A DNA stretch of 64,000 bases, taken from Cellulomonas fimi ATCC 484. GTDB taxonomy: Bacteria > Actinomycetota > Actinomycetes > Actinomycetales > Cellulomonadaceae. Each line of letters begins with the position of its first letter. Within the stretch, counting starts at the first letter, position 1. The DNA is taken from contig NC_015514.1 of assembly GCF_000212695.1 (NCBI RefSeq), forward strand, positions 1 through 64,000, given 5' to 3'. The position numbers were made by a program, and so were the translations under genes. Of this stretch, positions 61,898 to 64,000 are shown piece after piece. A model generated the notes under the pieces. It had not been told where the DNA came from and made no database searches. It worked only from the letters and a program-made list of their open reading frames with translations.

Positions 61898-62689
61898 ATG
61901 CACCACCGCACCGCCCCACCCTCGAGGGCACGACGGCGCGCCGCCGCCGTCCTCGGCCTCGCGCTCGCCGCGACCGCCGTCGCGTCGACCGCGACGGCAG
62001 GCCCGCCCCGCAGCGCCCCCGACCTCGGCCCGAACGTCGTCGTCTTCAGCCCCTCGACCCCCGTCGCCGAGATCCAGGCGAAGGTCGACGCGATCCACGC
62101 GCAGCAGGTCGACGCCGAGATGGGCACCGCCCGCTACAGCCTGCTGTTCCTGCCCGGCGAGTACGGCTCCGCCGAGCAGCCCCTGCAGCTCAAGGTCGGC
62201 TACTACACCGAGGTCGCCGGCCTCGGGGCGTCCCCGACCGACGTCACCGTGCACGGCAAGATCGAGACCTACAACCGCTGCCTGTCGAGCGACCCCGCCA
62301 ACCCCAACTGCCTGGCGCTCGTGAACTTCTGGCGCACGCTGTCCAACCTCACGCTCGACATCGAGGCCGCCGGCCAGGACGGCTGCCGCGCGTCGGCGAA
62401 CTTCTGGGCCGTGTCGCAGGCCGTCTCGCTGCGCCGGCTGAACGTGCTCGCCGGCGAGGGCGACCCCGGCTTCTCGCTCATGGACTACTGCACCGCGGGC
62501 CCGCAGTACGCGTCTGGCGGGTTCATCGCCGACTCGCGGTTCGGTGACGTCGTCAACGGCTCGCAGCAGCAGTGGCTGACGCGCAACAGCGAGGTCCGCA
62601 GCTGGTCCTTCACGGCGCAGCAGGCCGTCGACTACGGACTCGCGGACCGCGTCGTCACGACCCTCAAGGACGTCCCGGCCGCGGCCTGA
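61898..62689 (+). CDS. Secreted GH55-like beta-helix protein, truncated and fused to a ClpP-like tail
   Basis: The 263-aa product has a signal peptide (about 1-33, ALAATAVASTATAG). Its next 200 residues match the N-terminal half of actinobacterial GH55-like/pectate-lyase-fold proteins: GPNVVVFSPSTPVAEIQAKV, LFLPGEYGSAEQPLQLKVGY, YTEVAGLGASPTDVTVHG and MDYCTAGPQYASGGF, up to GSQQQWLTRNSEVRSW. From residue 236 it changes to SFTAQQAVDYGLADRVVTTL, which is the C-terminal motif of ClpP proteases. Full-length relatives are more than twice as long, so the catalytic half is missing and activity is doubtful. A GGAGAGG ribosome binding site precedes the ATG. Confidence 0.8.
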   Translation: MHHRTAPPSRARRRAAAVLGLALAATAVASTATAGPPRSAPDLGPNVVVFSPSTPVAEIQAKVDAIHAQQVDAEMGTARYSLLFLPGEYGSAEQPLQLKVGYYTEVAGLGASPTDVTVHGKIETYNRCLSSDPANPNCLALVNFWRTLSNLTLDIEAAGQDGCRASANFWAVSQAVSLRRLNVLAGEGDPGFSLMDYCTAGPQYASGGFIADSRFGDVVNGSQQQWLTRNSEVRSWSFTAQQAVDYGLADRVVTTLKDVPAAA

Positions 62690-62803
62690 CGCGCGGCCCG
62701 TCGGGGCCGGGCAGGCCACCCTCGCGGGCGAGACCGCCATGGCGCACGGTTGGCGCCCGCCACCCGGACGCCGTGGTGGTCTCGGCGGCTCTGCGGCGGG
62801 GGG

Positions 62804-63334
62804 TCAGGCGGCGAGCAGCAGGCCGGTGGGTCCGGTCGGTCGGGGGGTGAGCGTCGCGGGCGGGACGGCGAGCTCGTGGTCCGTGGCGACGAGGTCCACG
62901 ACGACCAGCGCGCGGTCGCTCCCGGTGCCGTCGGCGGGTCCACGCCCCGTCCGCCCGCGCACCTGCGGTCCGCGCGCCACGTCGTCCGGCAGCTCGACGT
63001 CGGGGCGGCGCGGGGGAGCGGTCAGGTCGACGACCACGCGGCCGTCGAGGCGGGCGAGCTCGGCATGGGCGGCGCCGACGAGGTCGACGAGCCGCATGCC
63101 GAGGGCGCGGCAGACGGCCACGAGCACCTCCGACGAGGCCTCCTTGCGACCGCGCTCGATCTCCGAGAGGTAGGCGACCGAGACGCGGGCGTCGAGCGCG
63201 ACGTCCCGCAGCGTGCGGCCCTGGTCCTCACGGCGCTCGCGCAGGACGGCACCGACCAGGCGGCGCAGCAGCGGCTCGGTGCGGTGCTCGAGGGTGTGCT
63301 GCGTCGTGACCGGGCCCGCGAGGTCCTGCGTCAT
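62804..63334 (-). CDS. XRE-family regulator, ClgR/PopR-like, with LAA C-terminus
   Basis: The 176-aa product (MTQDLAGPVTTQHTLEH) has an N-terminal Cro/C1 helix-turn-helix (about 25-85): LRERREDQGRTLRDVALDAR followed by VSVAYLSEIERGRKEASSEV. This pattern is shared with ClgR and PopR, actinobacterial activators of clp protease genes. The C-terminal half is Arg/Asp/Pro-rich and ends TGLLLAA; an exposed Ala-Ala end marks PopR/ClgR for degradation by ClpP. It converges with the ClpP-tailed gene. Direct control of clp genes is inferred. Confidence 0.82.
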   Translation of the reverse strand: MTQDLAGPVTTQHTLEHRTEPLLRRLVGAVLRERREDQGRTLRDVALDARVSVAYLSEIERGRKEASSEVLVAVCRALGMRLVDLVGAAHAELARLDGRVVVDLTAPPRRPDVELPDDVARGPQVRGRTGRGPADGTGSDRALVVVDLVATDHELAVPPATLTPRPTGPTGLLLAA

Positions 63335-63552
63335 CGCCGTCTCCCGTCGTCGGGCGTGCTCGTCGTGCGGAGTGGCGCCGCGGGTGCGCGCCGCCACTCC
63401 GGGCGGGTGATCCCGTCATGCGCCTGTCCGCCACGGTAGACCCGGGTCCGGCCGCCGGGAGGCCGCCGCGCGTCTGCTCTGAGCGGACACGCCGGGGGTC
63501 GCACGGCGCTGGGAACGGCCCCGAGGTGGGGACCGGGTGGCGGTGCCGGCGC

Positions 63553-64000
63553 TCAGGCGCCCGTGACCATCCAGGCCGTGCCGCGGGCGCGCCAGCCCGT
63601 CGTGACGGCGCGGGCCAGCATGAAGACGCCCGCGAACGCGGCCCACAGCCACGCGAGCCCGGGGGCGCCGTCGGGGGCGAGCGCGCGGACCCCGAGGGCG
63701 ACGGGCACATAGGCGACGAGGGTCGCGACCCCGGCCCACGCGAGGAAGCGCCCGTCACCGGCGCCGATGAGCACCCCGTCGAGCACGAACACCCACCCGG
63801 CCATCGGCATCGTGACCGCGGCCACCACGAGGGCGACCACGGCGGCGTGGCGGACGTCGGGATCGGTCGTGAACAGGCGCACGTACAGCCACGACGCGCC
63901 TCCGAGCACGAGGCCGAGCACGGCGCCGGCGCCGACGCCCCACTGCAGGGTGCGGCGCAGGAGCGCGCGGGTGCGAGGGACGTCCGCGGCGCCGAGGGCG
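63553..64000 (-). CDS. MATE family efflux transporter, C-terminal part (runs off the window)
   Basis: About 149 residues of a multidrug/toxin (DinF-like) MATE transporter are visible; the gene continues beyond base 64000. Four helices are seen: GVGAGAVLGLVLGGASWLYV, VVALVVAAVTMPMAGWVFVL, FLAWAGVATLVAYVPVALGV and LAWLWAAFAGVFMLARAVTT. The segment MAGWVFVLDGVLIGAGDGRF is characteristic of the last helices in actinobacterial DinF-type proteins. It ends TAWMVTGA. Confidence 0.88.
   Translation of the reverse strand, partial: ALGAADVPRTRALLRRTLQWGVGAGAVLGLVLGGASWLYVRLFTTDPDVRHAAVVALVVAAVTMPMAGWVFVLDGVLIGAGDGRFLAWAGVATLVAYVPVALGVRALAPDGAPGLAWLWAAFAGVFMLARAVTTGWRARGTAWMVTGA

Overview
The window is high-GC actinobacterial DNA beginning at the replication origin (dnaA, oriC, dnaN, gnd, recF, dciA, gyrB, gyrA). 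The best organism call is Cellulomonas fimi or a very close relative. The reverse-strand GH9 cellulase at 19822-22959 has the length (1045 aa), the module order (GH9, CBM3, three FnIII, CBM2) and, as I recall it, the sequence of C. fimi endoglucanase CenB. A second modular GH9 cellulase lies at 52023-54761.

Layout. (1) 1-12741: replication core, a DUF3566 membrane protein, tRNA-Ile, a 39-aa DLW-39 peptide and tRNA-Ala. (2) 12.9-17.0 kb: accessory genes, including an acetyltransferase, a degenerate nuclease-like protein, a three-gene operon of unrecognised proteins and a divergent BTAD/SARP-type regulator. (3) 17.1-19.7 kb: an overlapping ABC-2 export operon. (4) 19.8-25.7 kb: cenB, a membrane acyltransferase and an alanine-rich membrane protein. 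(5) 25.9-39.6 kb: the conserved growth and division block, with cyclophilin, rhomboid, crgA, DUF881, sortase E and pabA, followed on the minus strand by fhaA-fhaB-stp-rodA/ftsW-pbpA-pknA-pknB. In that block the kinases, phosphatase and FHA proteins are expected to control the SEDS/PBP wall synthase. (6) 39.8-50.2 kb: an island downstream of tRNA-Leu. It holds a transposase with an odd tyrosine-recombinase-like partner, a three-gene restriction-like system of lower GC and different codon use, a transposase relic and a NucS-like nuclease. (7) 50.2-64.0 kb: accessory genes, including an eCIS-type fragment, an SRPBCC protein, the second GH9 cellulase, a DUF6348/SUKH protein, an LRR membrane protein and YhgE-like coiled-coil proteins. 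It ends with a GH55-like gene whose 3' end appears to come from clpP, an XRE regulator ending in LAA, and the end of a MATE transporter.

The strongest candidate for an under-described system is 43579-48678. A methylase front half (motif I), a GIY-YIG nuclease/DEAH helicase with a second motif-I-like region, and an NPPY-bearing methylase back half are translationally coupled. No single gene carries a complete adenine-methylase core. I read it as a split, Type ISP-like restriction system. Other leads are the GH55-ClpP chimera beside a PopR/ClgR-like regulator, a rhomboid gene that seems to need a non-canonical ATC start, and a three-gene operon of unknown function at 14360-16050.
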